From: an uncultured Clostridia bacterium | GTDB lineage: Bacteria; Bacillota; Clostridia; Christensenellales; Borkfalkiaceae | Assembly: GCA_946540675.1 (NCBI GenBank) | Contig: CAMNIW010000034.1 | Location: 1-10,174 of the forward strand | DNA length: 10,174 nt | Direction: 5' to 3' | Shown here: piece by piece, positions 1 to 7,235 of the stretch | How the letters are laid out: every line of letters begins with the position of its first letter | Position numbering within the stretch: the first letter of the stretch is position 1 | Position numbers and translations under genes: made by a program | Notes under the pieces: model-generated | Database searches by the model: none | What the model saw: only the letters and a program-made list of their open reading frames with translations | What the model was told of the DNA's origin: nothing

Positions 1-592
1 AGTCGTCTATAAAGTACTGCGCTTCTTCGTAAGTTATGCCTATCACGGCGAACACGACGGCGAATTTGTCGTTGGCTCCGAGAACTTTCGCCTGCCTTGC
101 TATCTGCGCGGCGAGTTCGGCGTGCGGAAGACCGCTCATCGAAAACACGGGGAGTTTCTGTCCCCTGACGAGCGTATTGAGTCCGTCTATCGCCGAAATG
201 CCCGTCTGAATAAATTCGTTGGGATAGTTTCTCGCGGCGGGATTGATGGGTTCGCCGTTTACGTCCCTTTGCTTTTCGGGGATTATCGGCGCGCCGCCGT
301 CGCGGGGGTTGCCCATTCCGTCGAAGACTCTTCCGAGCATATCTTCGGAGAGATTCAAAGAAAGGCTCCTGCCTAAAAATCTCGCTTTCGCGGTGGATAT
401 TTTAAGCCCCTGCGTGTTCTCGAAAAGTTGAACTACCGCCTTGTCGTCTTTTACTTCGAGTACCTTTCCCCTTCTTATCTCGCCGTTTTCCTGTCTTACT
501 TCGACGAGTTCGTCGTATTTTACGCCTTCGACGCCTTCGACAAGCATCAAAGGTCCTACAACTTCTTTTATGGTCTTATATTCCTTATACAT
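1..592 (-). CDS. ntpB: V-type ATPase subunit B (partial, N-terminal 197 residues)
   Basis: This is the regulatory, non-catalytic nucleotide-binding subunit that alternates with subunit A in the cytoplasmic V1 hexamer. The start is the ATG at 592-590, and the reading frame runs off the window edge after 197 residues, so about 60% of the protein is missing. What is visible is the N-terminal beta-barrel (about 1-75, opening MYKEYKTIKEVVGPLMLVEG) and the beginning of the nucleotide-binding domain, with GRVFDGMGNPRDGG at 87-100, NPAARNYPNEFIQTGISAID at 117-136 and SGLPHAELAAQIARQA at 153-168, all typical of B subunits. The start overlaps the last 8 bases of ntpA. A GGGAG ribosome binding site lies within the ntpA coding end, so translational coupling to ntpA is likely. 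One oddity is that the usual FSGSGLPHN stretch reads FSMSGLPHA (M152, A158). The identification is secure; the symbol follows E. hirae naming (also called atpB). Confidence 0.96.
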   Translation of the reverse strand, partial: MYKEYKTIKEVVGPLMLVEGVEGVKYDELVEVRQENGEIRRGKVLEVKDDKAVVQLFENTQGLKISTAKARFLGRSLSLNLSEDMLGRVFDGMGNPRDGGAPIIPEKQRDVNGEPINPAARNYPNEFIQTGISAIDGLNTLVRGQKLPVFSMSGLPHAELAAQIARQAKVLGANDKFAVVFAVIGITYEEAQYFIDD

Positions 593-2351
593 CTTCTTCT
601 CTCCCGACGGATAACGCTTTGAGTTCGGCTATGAGTTCTCTCTCGATGTCGTCGATCTGTCCTATAGACGATTCTTCGATATACTTCGCCCTGCCTATCT
701 TTTCCTTTGCCGGGCAGTTTATAACTTCGTCGAAGTCGGCGTAAGAAGCCACCGCTTCGTTGCCGTAATCGTAAAAAGCCTTTATCAGCCTGAGCAGTCT
801 GTACTGCTTGTCGAGCGAAGTGTAAGTGTCGGTTTCGTGGAAGGCGTTCTGGTGAAGATAATCTTCTCGGATCATCTTCGCCGTTTCCATAGTCATACGG
901 TCTTTGTACGAAAGAGCGTCCATACCGACCAGCCTTACTATTTCGTCGAGATTGGCTTCTTCCTGCAAGACGTTCATTATAAACGCGCGGAGAGCCATAA
1001 AGTCTTCGCCGACGTTTTGCGAATACCACTCGCCCATTCTGTCGGCGTACAGCGAATAACTTATAAGCCAGTCTATCGCGGGGAAGTGTCTTCTGTACGC
1101 AAGTTGAGCCGAAAGTCCCCAGAATACCTTGACTATTCTCAGCGTAGCCTGCGAAACGGGCTCCGAAAGGTCGCCGCCCGGAGGAGATACCGCGCCTATC
1201 GCGGAGACCGAACCGACCACGTCTTCACTGCCCGAAACCTTGACTATGCCCGCCCTTTCGTAAAACTCGGCGAGCCTTGAAGAAAGGTACGCGGGATAAC
1301 CTTCGTCGCCCGGCATCTCTTCGAGCCTTCCGCTCATTTCCCTGAGCGCTTCCGCCCAGCGCGAAGTCGAATCCGCCATTATCGCGACGCTGTACCCCAT
1401 ATCCCTGAAATATTCCGCTATCGTTATGCCCGTATAGATGGACGCTTCTCTCGCCGCGACGGGCATATCCGAAGTGTTGGCGATCAGCACCGTCCTTTTC
1501 ATAAGCGGCTCGCCCGACTTCGGATCTTTGAGTTCGGGGAACTCGTTGAGAACGTCGGTCATCTCGTTTCCGCGCTCGCCGCAGCCGACGTAAACTATTA
1601 TCTCCGCGTCAGCCCATTTGGCGAGTTGGTGCTGAACGACGGTCTTGCCGCTTCCGAAAGGTCCGGGAACGGCGGATACGCCGCCTTTCGCTATCGGAAA
1701 GAGCGTATCTATTACCCTTTGACCCGTGACGAGCGGCATCGAAGGAGTCATTTTCTCTTTATACGGTCTCGCCTTTCTCACCGGCCAGCGCGTGAGCATT
1801 GAAATTTCTTTTACTCCGCTTCCGTCCTTGATTTTCGCTACCGTTTGCGTAATATCGAAGTCGCCTTCGGTTATCTCGGATATCTCGCCCGAAACGCCGT
1901 AAGGAACCATTATCTTGTGAAGGACGAGCGCGGTCTCGGCTACCGTTCCCAAAACGTCGCCCGCGATCACCTTGTCGCCGACCTTTTTCGTCGGAGTGAA
2001 ATGCCATATCTTTTCGTGGTCGAGATTGGTTACCGACATACCCCTGCTTATCCTGTCGCCGTACTTTTCGACTATCGTGGAAAGGGGACGCTGTATCCCG
2101 TCGAATATGCCTTCGATAAGCCCCGGTCCGAGTTCTACCGAAAGGGGATAACCCGTAGACTCCACCGCGTCGCCGACGCCGAGCCCCGAAGTTTCTTCGT
2201 ATACCTGTATAGACGCCCTGTCGCCGCGGAGTTCTATTATCTCGCCGATAAGTCCTTTTTCTCCGACCTTGACGACGTCGAACATCTTGGCGTCCGCCAT
2301 ATTTTCCGCCACGATGAGCGGCCCTGATACTTTAACTATCCTTCCTTGCAT
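585..2351 (-). CDS. ntpA: V-type ATPase catalytic subunit A
   Basis: This is the catalytic subunit of the V1 head, which hydrolyses ATP or makes it if the enzyme runs in reverse. Its 588 residues are a normal full length. The order is an N-terminal beta-barrel (about 1-75), the A-specific non-homologous region (about 115-195), the Walker A loop GPFGSGKT at 230-237, the catalytic-glutamate motif GERGNEM at 258-264 (E259), the Walker B region VAIMADSTSRWAEALRE at 322-338, and the SPPGGDLSEPVSQATLRI signature at 389-406. A helical C-terminal domain follows. No intein interrupts the P-loop region. The ATG directly follows the TAA of ntpG with no bases between. A strong GGAGGG ribosome binding site sits in the end of ntpG, 10 bases before the ATG, which suits a subunit needed in three copies. 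The 3' end overlaps ntpB by 8 bases. The identification rests on many family motifs and is essentially certain; the ion specificity cannot be read from this subunit. Confidence 0.99.
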   Translation of the reverse strand: MQGRIVKVSGPLIVAENMADAKMFDVVKVGEKGLIGEIIELRGDRASIQVYEETSGLGVGDAVESTGYPLSVELGPGLIEGIFDGIQRPLSTIVEKYGDRISRGMSVTNLDHEKIWHFTPTKKVGDKVIAGDVLGTVAETALVLHKIMVPYGVSGEISEITEGDFDITQTVAKIKDGSGVKEISMLTRWPVRKARPYKEKMTPSMPLVTGQRVIDTLFPIAKGGVSAVPGPFGSGKTVVQHQLAKWADAEIIVYVGCGERGNEMTDVLNEFPELKDPKSGEPLMKRTVLIANTSDMPVAAREASIYTGITIAEYFRDMGYSVAIMADSTSRWAEALREMSGRLEEMPGDEGYPAYLSSRLAEFYERAGIVKVSGSEDVVGSVSAIGAVSPPGGDLSEPVSQATLRIVKVFWGLSAQLAYRRHFPAIDWLISYSLYADRMGEWYSQNVGEDFMALRAFIMNVLQEEANLDEIVRLVGMDALSYKDRMTMETAKMIREDYLHQNAFHETDTYTSLDKQYRLLRLIKAFYDYGNEAVASYADFDEVINCPAKEKIGRAKYIEESSIGQIDDIERELIAELKALSVGREEDV

Positions 2352-2678
2352 TTATCTGTTCCCTCCGGAAAACAAGACGTCCACACCGAGCGCCCGCTCC
2401 ATTTGTTCTTTCATTTTTTCCATAGCGTAACCGCTCTCGCCCTTGTCCGACGGAACGGATACTATAATGGGGTAAGGATTTTCGAGCATACGGGTGACGA
2501 GATCGTCGAGTTCCCGCGCCAGATCGTCCGTTATGAATATGACTTTGTAGGTTTTGGCGAGTTTTCTCAGAAGTTCTCTCGCCTTCTGAGCGTCGCCCGC
2601 GCCGAACGCGTCTACGCCGCCCGCCTTGAAAGCGAGTACGCTCTCGCCGTTGCCGATGATCGCCATCTTATCCGACAT
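2352..2678 (-). CDS. ntpG: V-type ATPase subunit F (central rotor shaft)
   Basis: This 108-residue protein matches the small subunit F family of A/V-type ATPases (NtpG in E. hirae, AtpF elsewhere). With subunit D it forms the central rotor shaft inside the A3B3 ring. Family features are the N-terminal strand and loop MAIIGNGESVLAFKAGGVDAF, the internal strand YKVIFITDDLA (about 44-54), the segment YPIIVSVPS (about 69-77), and a C-terminal helix rich in Glu, Lys and Met. This is the expected Rossmann-like fold plus helix. It starts within the last 11 bases of ntpC, with an AAAGGA ribosome binding site seven bases upstream of the ATG, and its stop codon abuts the start of ntpA. This tight packing favours coordinated translation. 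Subunit D, its partner, is expected downstream of ntpB outside the window. Confidence 0.93.
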   Translation of the reverse strand: MSDKMAIIGNGESVLAFKAGGVDAFGAGDAQKARELLRKLAKTYKVIFITDDLARELDDLVTRMLENPYPIIVSVPSDKGESGYAMEKMKEQMERALGVDVLFSGGNR

Positions 2679-3636
2679 AGTTTTCCTTTAACCTCGCCTT
2701 GATTTCTTCTTTTCCCGTTCCCGAAAGTTTGCCGACCATTATTATCCTGACGTTTTTCATCTCGTTGACCTTGTAGAGATAATACATGGCGAGAGGCACG
2801 ATACCCGTGGGCTCGTATTTCTTTTCGGAAAGTTTTTTCAGCGGATAACTCTCCGCCGCCCGCTCGAACATAACGAGCGGTTTTCCCTGCCCTGCTTCTT
2901 TGAGCGCGAGCGATATAAGTTCCTGATTTTCGGTAAAGGCGAAATCCCTTTCCGCCTTTTCGTAGTCGCGCCCGACTATCGGCAAAAGTTTTTCCGCCGA
3001 AATCTTTCCGCCCCTTATAAACTGCGAGCGGAAAATCTCTTCGCTGTCCGTCCTTACCGCGAGAGATACGTTTTTGCAATCTATCTCGCGGACGGTAAAT
3101 GAGAGAAAATCTCCCTTGAAGAGTTTAAGCGCGGCGGCGTAATACCCCTTTATAAATATATCCGCTATTCCCGCGCCCGTGGCTTTTCCCGTGTTAAACG
3201 ACTCATAGGCGGACTTCATAGGTGCGGCGAGATAATCGGGGACTTTTTTCGCGTCGCCCGCCGCCGCGGCGAGAATATCGCTCTTTTTCGTAAGCCCGTC
3301 TTCCTTATAAACCCCTTCTTTACCGAGAAAAACACTCCTTACCGCGACTTCCGCGTTGTGGAAATCGTCCTTTAAGAAGCAGTACGCCGTAAACGAAGCG
3401 CTCGGAGAATACTCCCTGATAAAGGCGTGAAGCGCGGCGTTCTCTTCGGCGATAGCCTTTTCGTATTCGGTATAAGAATCCGTTTCGGCGTTTTTGCCGA
3501 AACCGTATTCGCGCAGAAGCCTGAACGCTTCTTCCGCCGTGTTCGCGTCTATCATACGCGAAAGTTTTTCAACGCCGAGTATGCCGCTCTCTTTGGAGCG
3601 CGCGATACCGCTGACGAATACCCCGTCTTTTTTCAT
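2668..3636 (-). CDS. ntpC: V-type ATPase subunit C (d/AC39 family)
   Basis: The 322-residue product resembles the AC39 (subunit d/C) family. That protein is a cone-shaped helical socket linking the central shaft of V1 to the proteolipid ring of Vo. Visible traits are the helical, charged composition, the short C-terminal region with YKVNEMKNVRIIMVGKLSGT (about 288-307), and the family-typical ending in which a small number of residues follow an IRIIxxGK-like stretch. Its length is close to that of bacterial homologues (about 320-340). The position between ntpE and ntpG is the normal slot. It starts 4 bases after the ntpE stop codon, with only a weak ribosome binding site (GGGGAT/GGATAA region inside ntpE), which suggests translation by coupling to ntpE. 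Its end overlaps ntpG by 11 bases. Sequence conservation in this family is low, so the call leans partly on synteny. Confidence 0.93.
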   Translation of the reverse strand: MKKDGVFVSGIARSKESGILGVEKLSRMIDANTAEEAFRLLREYGFGKNAETDSYTEYEKAIAEENAALHAFIREYSPSASFTAYCFLKDDFHNAEVAVRSVFLGKEGVYKEDGLTKKSDILAAAAGDAKKVPDYLAAPMKSAYESFNTGKATGAGIADIFIKGYYAAALKLFKGDFLSFTVREIDCKNVSLAVRTDSEEIFRSQFIRGGKISAEKLLPIVGRDYEKAERDFAFTENQELISLALKEAGQGKPLVMFERAAESYPLKKLSEKKYEPTGIVPLAMYYLYKVNEMKNVRIIMVGKLSGTGKEEIKARLKENYVG

Positions 3637-3639
3637 AAC

Positions 3640-4221
3640 TTATCCGTTATCCCCGAACAGTCTTTCCGCGGTGGCGGTCTCGGTTTCTTCCCTTACCGCG
3701 TTTACCGCCGACGAAAAACTCAGATCCCTGTCGTACGTCTTGCCGGATATTACTATTCCGCCGTCGAAATCGCCCGACTTTACGCTTAAAGAAAGGTCTT
3801 TGACCGCCTTTGACGCGGCAACCTTGCCCGTTATATCGAAAGGCTTTTCGGACACGTACACGGTATCGCCTTTTTCGGCGTACTTTTCGATGAGTTTTTC
3901 GCAATACGCCGTATACTCTTCTTCGGTCATTTCAAAGAGCATGGAAAGAGCCTTGTCGTACACTTCGCCGACAAGTCCGGTCTTCGCCGCGAGAGTTTGC
4001 TTTTTTGCGTCCATTCTCGCGTTTGCGCGCCTGCGCCTTTTGACGTCTTCGACTTCGGCGGCGATCTTTTCGTCCGCTTCCGCTTCGTACGCCACGGCTT
4101 TTTCTTTGGCGTCCGCCACGGTCTTTTCTCCGTATTCTTCCGCCGCGCGGACTATTCTTTCGGCGTCCGCTTTCGCGGTCTCGACGATAACTTCCGCGAG
4201 ATCTTTATTTTCAGTACTCAT
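3640..4221 (-). CDS. ntpE: V-type ATPase subunit E (peripheral stalk)
   Basis: This protein of 193 residues fits the E subunit, which pairs with the small coiled-coil subunit NtpF (G/H) to form the peripheral stalks holding the V1 head against rotation. The first ~85 residues are a long Ala/Glu/Lys/Arg-rich helix (for example IVETAKADAERIVRAAEEYG), followed by a mixed alpha/beta C-terminal domain. That domain carries the strand-turn FDGGIVISGKTYDRDLSFSS at about 154-173, matching the 'GGvil...g.i..dnSf' region seen in E subunits. The length is normal (about 190-200). It begins 30 bases after ntpK with an AAGGG ribosome binding site seven bases upstream. The intergenic gaps on both sides of ntpK are the longest in the operon. 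Some strains have poorly conserved E subunits, but the architecture and the gene order agree. Confidence 0.94.
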   Translation of the reverse strand: MSTENKDLAEVIVETAKADAERIVRAAEEYGEKTVADAKEKAVAYEAEADEKIAAEVEDVKRRRRANARMDAKKQTLAAKTGLVGEVYDKALSMLFEMTEEEYTAYCEKLIEKYAEKGDTVYVSEKPFDITGKVAASKAVKDLSLSVKSGDFDGGIVISGKTYDRDLSFSSAVNAVREETETATAERLFGDNG

Positions 4222-4251
4222 TGTAAACCCTTGTTATTTTGCTTCGTCCGT

Positions 4252-4692
4252 TTACGCGGGTATCATTATGCCGAGAACGAGAGCAAGTATCGCGTAGAAC
4301 TCTATCATCGCGGGGAAAAGCACGTATTGTCCCGAACCCGCGCTGTTTTTGCCGATAGCGTAGATACACGAAGCGGCGGTTATGCCTTGAAGAACTGCCG
4401 AAAGCATACCCGTGATGCCGAGCGCCAACGCCGCGCCGAATACCGCCCAACCTGCGGCTACCGTCATGGTCGCCGAAAGGGCCGATATCTTCATTACCGC
4501 AAGGACGAATCCGTAAATACCCTGCGTTGCGGGAAGAAGCGCGAGAACGATTATCTTGGAAAACTTCTTGTTGTCTTCCGACATAACGCCCGCCGACGCG
4601 GAGCCGGTCTTATAAAGACCGAAAGCCGATCCCGCGCCGCAAAGGATCATACACAGCGCCAATCCCAAAATGCCTATTGCTTTACCATCCAT
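4252..4692 (-). CDS. ntpK: V-type ATPase proteolipid subunit K, predicted Na+-binding
   Basis: This is the membrane-embedded rotor-ring subunit that carries the transported cation. It has 146 residues arranged as two helical hairpins, giving four transmembrane segments at about 4-27, 47-68, 80-110 and 124-145. The ATG at 4692-4690 has a strong GGAGGA ribosome binding site; the open frame extends further upstream only as antisense to ntpI and was not used. The residues that bind Na+ in the E. hirae NtpK crystal structure (L61, T64, Q65, Q110, E139, with Y68 hydrogen-bonding) all have counterparts at a constant offset of 8: L53, T56, Q57, Q102, E131 and Y60. As in NtpK, only the second hairpin carries the membrane carboxylate. 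Na+ specificity is inferred from this match. The larger gaps around the gene and its strong ribosome binding site suit a protein needed in about ten copies per enzyme. Confidence 0.97.
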   Translation of the reverse strand: MDGKAIGILGLALCMILCGAGSAFGLYKTGSASAGVMSEDNKKFSKIIVLALLPATQGIYGFVLAVMKISALSATMTVAAGWAVFGAALALGITGMLSAVLQGITAASCIYAIGKNSAGSGQYVLFPAMIEFYAILALVLGIMIPA

Positions 4693-4718
4693 ATTAAATT
4701 TCCTCCGAAATTTATAAT

Positions 4719-6704
4719 TTATTTGAAATATACGTATTCTCTCGAATACCCTATCGGGGTGAAGAGTTCTCCTTCCCCTTCGTAAAACCTGCCGAAAAAC
4801 TCTACGTATTGAAGTCTCGCGTCGTGTATGTACGCGCCGAGAAGGCTCATAGCAAGGTTGAACACGTTGCCGACGATTATTATCACCACTCCGAATATAA
4901 TCCCTACGACGCCCGTCGGGAAAAGCATTCCGAGCGCTAAAGTGTTGGTGAATATCGACGCTATCTGCGCGCCCGAAAGCATAAGTCCGTAAAGCCTTGC
5001 GTAACTCAATATGTCCGACATATAATTGATAAGCCCGTACAAGGATCCGAAAGTTTTGGTGACTTTGCCAAGACCCTTGGCGGTTATTCCGCTCGTCAAT
5101 ATCCCGACCGCGAAAAGCCCGACCGCGCCGTATCCGAAATACGTCGTGAGCGTCGCGTTTTCCTTTACCATACCGAAGACGAACACGACGAACGCGACGA
5201 GCGCGAGCGCCCATACGAGCCCCGAGAATATCCCTTCGGCTATCTGCTTCCTGCCGAAACACTGCACGGCTTTGAGTACCAGACTGACCGCTATTTGCAA
5301 AGTGCCGAGACACAGGCACCAAAGAAGCATGGTGGGAACGTTTATTCCGGCGACCGACGATATTGCGTTTATCGGGTCGATATGCGCGTCGTAAAACGCC
5401 CTGTAATCGCTTCCGAGATAAGTCCTCAGCACCTGAAATCCGAGAACGCTGTCGAACAGCAGTCCGAAGACGACGGCGAATATTCCGCCTATCGCGAATA
5501 CTTTGCCGAAGCGTTGCATCGTGGTGCCCCGCCGCGCTTTTTCGGAAAGCAACAGTCCGCCTATTATCATCAAAACGCCGTAACCGGCGTCCGCCATAAT
5601 GAGCCCCATAAACATAGCGAAGAAAAAGGACATCACGGCGTTGGGGTCGAGCGCGCCGTAAGCGGGCGCCGAATACATATTGGTGACCGCCTCGAAATTG
5701 CTCACGACTTTATTGTTTTTCATAAGCGTGGGCGCGTATTCGTCGCGCGGGACGGGCTTGAACTCGGTAAACACCGCCGTTGCCGTATTTTCCGCACACG
5801 TTTTCACTTTTTCCACGTCTTCGGTCGGAACGAACGCCTTCATAACGAACGTTTCCGCCGTCCTGCGGAAACCTTCTCCGCTCTTTTGTTTTTCCTTTAT
5901 AAAGCCTATGTAATCGATATATAATCTTATATCGCGGATAAACTCCGCGTCTTTTACGGTCGCTTCGGAAATCTCCGCAAGAGCCTTTTCGTTTTCGGCG
6001 ATCTCCCCGTCTATATCCGCTATCTTTTCTCTCGCGGTAAAGTCGCCCGAAAAGCCGCATTTATTGAATCCGTATAAAGAAAGCGTCTTCTCCGCTTCTT
6101 CTCCGTCGCGCTTTAAGAAAACCGCCGCGACGACGTCGCCGCTCTCTCCGTCGGCGAGTTTTATAAAGTAAGCCGATTTCCCTTCGAATTCGGAAGATAA
6201 AGCCGCCGTCTTGTCCGACGGAACGAGTCCGAGAACGACTTTGGTAAAATCGGTATCCGCGAACGCCGAAAATTTATCTTCGAGTCCGACGTACGGCAAA
6301 TATCCCTTTTTCTCTTCGGTAAGAGCGTTGATCTCAGCAAGCGTTCCGGACTTTGCCCTTATGCGCTCTTCCGTCCTTTCTATCTTCTCTCTTATCTCCC
6401 CGAAGCGCGACGGAACGGACAAAAACTCTTCCATCGTCACCCCGTAAAGAGCGGGAGCCGCGTTCTTTTCCTTGATCTTTTTATCGGCGGCGTCGTACTC
6501 CCTTTCTATAAAGTCGGCGCACGCTCTCGCACGCGCTTCTTCTTCGCCGAAAGAAAACTCTTCCGCGTCGAAACCGCTCGTCAAAGCGACGTCTCCCACT
6601 TCGGTTATCTGTACCGCGCCCGTCGCCGTAAACCCGTCGAGCAACTTGTCTTTTTCGCTTATAAGCCCGACGAGAGTCATAGACGACATCTCAGCAATCG
6701 CCAT
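4719..6704 (-). CDS. ntpI: V-type ATPase subunit I (membrane stator, a subunit)
   Basis: At 661 residues this is the usual length for subunit I, the static membrane subunit that forms the two ion half-channels next to the proteolipid ring. Residues 1 to about 325 form the cytoplasmic arm, with coiled-coil stretches near 55-130 and 225-275. The rest contains about eight membrane segments, beginning after PTLMKNN (325-331) and NFEAVTNMYSAPAYGALDPN (336-355), both family hallmarks. The motif SYARLYGLMLSGAQIA at 567-582 contains R570, the counterpart of the essential channel arginine (R735 in yeast Vph1). The C-terminal ARLQYVEFFGRFYEGEGELF (629-648) is also conserved. The ATG overlaps the ntpF end by 14 bases and has an excellent GGGAGGAT ribosome binding site. 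ntpK follows after 26 bases. The cytoplasmic arm is expected to dock the two E/G-type peripheral stalks. Confidence 0.97.
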   Translation of the reverse strand: MAIAEMSSMTLVGLISEKDKLLDGFTATGAVQITEVGDVALTSGFDAEEFSFGEEEARARACADFIEREYDAADKKIKEKNAAPALYGVTMEEFLSVPSRFGEIREKIERTEERIRAKSGTLAEINALTEEKKGYLPYVGLEDKFSAFADTDFTKVVLGLVPSDKTAALSSEFEGKSAYFIKLADGESGDVVAAVFLKRDGEEAEKTLSLYGFNKCGFSGDFTAREKIADIDGEIAENEKALAEISEATVKDAEFIRDIRLYIDYIGFIKEKQKSGEGFRRTAETFVMKAFVPTEDVEKVKTCAENTATAVFTEFKPVPRDEYAPTLMKNNKVVSNFEAVTNMYSAPAYGALDPNAVMSFFFAMFMGLIMADAGYGVLMIIGGLLLSEKARRGTTMQRFGKVFAIGGIFAVVFGLLFDSVLGFQVLRTYLGSDYRAFYDAHIDPINAISSVAGINVPTMLLWCLCLGTLQIAVSLVLKAVQCFGRKQIAEGIFSGLVWALALVAFVVFVFGMVKENATLTTYFGYGAVGLFAVGILTSGITAKGLGKVTKTFGSLYGLINYMSDILSYARLYGLMLSGAQIASIFTNTLALGMLFPTGVVGIIFGVVIIIVGNVFNLAMSLLGAYIHDARLQYVEFFGRFYEGEGELFTPIGYSREYVYFK

Positions 6705-7011
6705 CTTTTATCCTCCCGCAGATCTCCGAAGAGAGAGCGTTTACCCTGCTCCCGTATCCGGCGACGAGTTTATCGTTTTCGGCGGCGTTTTCACTGAGCG
6801 CCGCGCGGTATTCCTTTTCGGCTTCGAGCCCCGCCTGATAAAGACGGTTACTCCGTCTTGCCTTTGCGTTTTTGACAGATTCCCGCCCTATCTCGCGGGC
6901 GCGGGCGTCGGCGGCGGACCTTATCTCTTCCGCGCGCTTCTCGGCGTCGAGCCTTATTTCACGCGCCTGCTCTTCGGCGCTCAAAACGGTTTTAAGAACT
7001 TGCTCTATCAT
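6691..7011 (-). CDS. ntpF: V-type ATPase peripheral-stalk subunit (G/H type, NtpF-like)
   Basis: This is the small coiled-coil partner of subunit E, and the first gene of the operon. The chosen start is the ATG at 7011-7009, giving 106 residues (MIEQVLKTVLSAEEQAREIR...). A GAGGAT ribosome binding site sits at 7018-7023. An ATG ten codons upstream (7041-7039) has no ribosome binding site and would add MPARQKEDRF, encoded by the arm of a GC hairpin; it was set aside. The sequence is almost wholly helical, with repeated Ala, Glu and Arg (AEEQAREIRLDAEKRAEEIRS), as expected for a right-handed stalk coiled coil. The length and position match NtpF of E. hirae (subunit G in Thermus, H in archaea). 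It overlaps ntpI by 14 bases. The sequence of such coiled coils is a weak identifier, so the assignment depends on gene order as well as composition. Confidence 0.88.
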   Translation of the reverse strand: MIEQVLKTVLSAEEQAREIRLDAEKRAEEIRSAADARAREIGRESVKNAKARRSNRLYQAGLEAEKEYRAALSENAAENDKLVAGYGSRVNALSSEICGRIKDGDC

Positions 7012-7017
7012 AAAACG

Positions 7018-7023
7018 ATCCTC
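7018..7023 (-). promoter_or_regulatory. Ribosome binding site fixing the ntpF start
   Basis: GAGGAT on the minus strand lies six bases before the ATG at 7011-7009. No comparable site precedes the alternative ATG at 7041-7039, so the shorter ntpF is preferred. Confidence 0.75.
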
Positions 7024-7030
7024 TTTTTGC

Positions 7031-7049
7031 CGCGCGGGCATTTCGCGCG
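7031..7049 (-). promoter_or_regulatory. GC hairpin in the V-ATPase operon leader
   Basis: CGCGCG at 7044-7049 pairs with CGCGCG at 7031-7036 across a seven-base loop. In the predicted transcript it falls between the start site (near 7056) and the ntpF ribosome binding site, which stays unpaired. No T-run follows, so it is not an intrinsic terminator. Because CGCGCG is self-complementary the fold works on either strand. It may stabilise the 5' end of the mRNA or affect initiation; the role is unproven. Confidence 0.5.
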
Positions 7050-7062
7050 ACTATTCTTAATA

Positions 7063-7091
7063 AGTATATAATAAATATTAGTTAAAGTCAA
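7063..7091 (-). promoter_or_regulatory. Predicted sigma-70/A promoter of the V-ATPase operon
   Basis: On the minus strand TTGACT (7091-7086) is followed after exactly 17 bases by TATACT (7068-7063). Each box differs from consensus by one base. The spacer is AT-rich. Transcription would start near 7056, giving a leader of about 45 bases before ntpF. The stretch around it is much richer in A and T than the flanking coding DNA. Confidence 0.8.
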
Positions 7092-7149
7092 TGATTTTCG
7101 ATAAATATCTCCGCCCGTTTAAGGACGGTTTTACCCCGAAAAAGTCAAT
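7084..7149. repeat. Pair of AAAGTCAAT direct repeats between divergent promoters
   Basis: AAAGTCAAT occurs at 7084-7092 and again at 7141-7149, 57 bases apart. The first copy overlaps the -35 box of the V-ATPase promoter. The second has no matching -10 box on the minus strand at the right distance, so it does not look like a second promoter. A regulator binding site is possible; chance recurrence in AT-rich DNA is also possible. Confidence 0.35.
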
Positions 7150-7174
7150 TTTCACGCATTTTTTATTAAAACCG

Positions 7175-7203
7175 TTTACAAAACGCTTTTAATATGATAA
7201 AAT
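7175..7203 (+). promoter_or_regulatory. Predicted sigma-70/A promoter of the CorC-like gene
   Basis: TTTACA at 7175-7180 and TAAAAT at 7198-7203 are separated by 17 bases. Both are one mismatch from consensus. The start site would be near 7210, leaving a leader of about 25 bases that contains the TAGGAG ribosome binding site ahead of the ATG at 7236. It is divergent from the V-ATPase promoter, the -35 boxes being about 83 bases apart. Confidence 0.7.
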
Positions 7204-7235
7204 ATTCATTACTTATTCGATAGGAGTTATATTTT

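Noticed and set aside
568..1029. Arg-rich 153-residue minus-strand frame, and similar frames such as 3494-4297 (+) and 7227-7958 (-)
   Set aside because: They overlap well-identified genes in other frames, have biased composition (Arg or Ser rich) and resemble no protein family. They are shadows of skewed codon use.
585..2351. Intein in the catalytic A subunit
   Set aside because: Inteins are known at the P-loop of archaeal and yeast A subunits, so the site was inspected. GPFGSGKT runs uninterrupted and the length is normal.
4693..5322. Upstream extension of the ntpK reading frame to 356 residues
   Set aside because: This stretch is the ntpI coding region read in another frame; it is Arg/His-rich with no family likeness. 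The ATG at 4692 has a strong ribosome binding site and starts a canonical proteolipid.
7012..7041. Longer ntpF starting at 7041
   Set aside because: No ribosome binding site precedes this ATG, and the extra ten residues come from the leader hairpin. The ATG at 7011 has GAGGAT at good spacing.
7116..7129. CCGT...ACGG hairpin followed by TTTT as a terminator between the divergent genes
   Set aside because: The stem is only four base pairs and lies upstream of both promoters' start sites, where a terminator would have no transcript to end.
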